12,962 bases of DNA from Gemmatimonadaceae bacterium (GTDB taxonomy: Bacteria > Gemmatimonadota > Gemmatimonadetes > Gemmatimonadales > Gemmatimonadaceae): assembly GCA_025357975.1 (NCBI GenBank), contig JANYKY010000358.1, positions 1 through 12,962 of the forward strand, given 5' to 3'. Within the stretch, counting starts at the first letter, position 1, and each line of letters starts with the position of its first letter. Both the position numbers and the translations under genes were made by a program. The notes under the pieces were generated by a model. The model was not told the origin of the DNA, ran no database searches, and saw only the letters and a program-made list of their open reading frames with translations. Positions 12,852 to 12,962 of the stretch are shown here, in pieces.

Positions 12852-12962
12852 ATGGCGAGTCTTGTGGACGTGACCGTTCCGGTGGGGCAGGCGGAGGGCA
12901 CCGAGTCGGTAGTATCGACCTGGTTCAAGGCAGTTGGCGACAACGTAACCGAGAACGAGCAG
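12852..12962 (+). CDS. dihydrolipoamide acyltransferase E2, N-terminal lipoyl domain (partial)
   Basis: The window ends within this gene after 37 codons. The visible part, with VTVPVGQAEGTESVVSTWF (8-26) and KAVGDNVTENEQ (27-38 region), is the first half of a biotinyl/lipoyl domain: strand, GxxEGT turn, W(F/Y)-K-x-x-GD-x-V. The lipoylated Lys would lie just past the window end. The ATG at 12852 has AAGGA at 12840-12844 overlapping the E1 stop, with a 7-nt spacer. Being directly after a fused E1, this is most likely the E2 of the same complex. A free-standing lipoyl or biotin carrier cannot be excluded from this fragment. Confidence 0.82.
   Translation, partial: MASLVDVTVPVGQAEGTESVVSTWFKAVGDNVTENEQ

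Noticed and set aside
1..12962. Search for CRISPR arrays, IS elements, integrases, toxin-antitoxin or phage-defence genes, tRNA or rRNA
   Set aside because: No regularly spaced repeats, transposase-like motifs, defence-type domains or RNA gene signatures were seen. All long coding regions are explained by metabolic, transport or small-domain families.

Overview
The window is a moderately GC-rich, gene-dense bacterial chromosome segment with no mobile elements, tRNA or rRNA genes, or CRISPR repeats that I can see. The mix suggests a free-living soil bacterium: a secreted M20 amidohydrolase, a nitrilase-family hydrolase, DUF4242 and YbjQ-type small-molecule/metal domains, and a single-chain fused E1 alpha/beta 2-oxoacid dehydrogenase beside PaaG- and PaaH-like enzymes. 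From memory this resembles Gemmatimonadota or a neighbouring phylum, but this is a low-confidence inference because no marker gene is present.

Layout. (1) 1-1362, plus strand: the possible tail of an upstream gene, a tandem-YbjQ protein and a PhnB-like VOC protein. (2) 1479-4250: an exported M20D amidohydrolase (+) converging on an APC-family amino acid permease (-). (3) 4251-6622: a 145-bp divergent promoter region, then a tight plus-strand run of DUF2164, nitrilase-family hydrolase, VOC protein and a VIT/CCC1 metal transporter. (4) 6623-7332: a nested inverted repeat between convergent genes, then a minus-strand secreted protein of unknown function. (5) 7333-8606: a 234-bp divergent spacer with helically phased repeats and a 5'-UTR hairpin, then DUF4242, an ICMT-like membrane methyltransferase and a 62-aa very basic protein ending in a probable terminator. 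(6) 8654-12962: a promoter, then a catabolic operon of paaG-like isomerase/hydratase, paaH-like 3-hydroxyacyl-CoA dehydrogenase, fused 2-oxoacid dehydrogenase E1 and the start of the lipoyl-bearing E2.

How the genes may work together. The last operon is the clearest unit. A 2-oxoacid dehydrogenase makes an acyl-CoA from a 2-oxoacid, and PaaG/PaaH-type enzymes perform the isomerisation/hydration and NAD-linked oxidation steps of CoA-thioester degradation. One reading is a route from a 2-oxoacid, such as an amino-acid-derived one, into CoA-thioester breakdown; the true substrate cannot be read from the sequence. The M20 hydrolase and APC permease could release and take up amino acids, but they are convergently transcribed, so co-regulation is not shown.

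I see no convincing wholly new system. The most unusual items are the fused E1 next to paaG/paaH, the nested inverted repeat at 6642-6710, the paired SD-less starts at 4250/4396, the phased repeats at 7407-7444 and the secreted unknown protein at 6733-7332.
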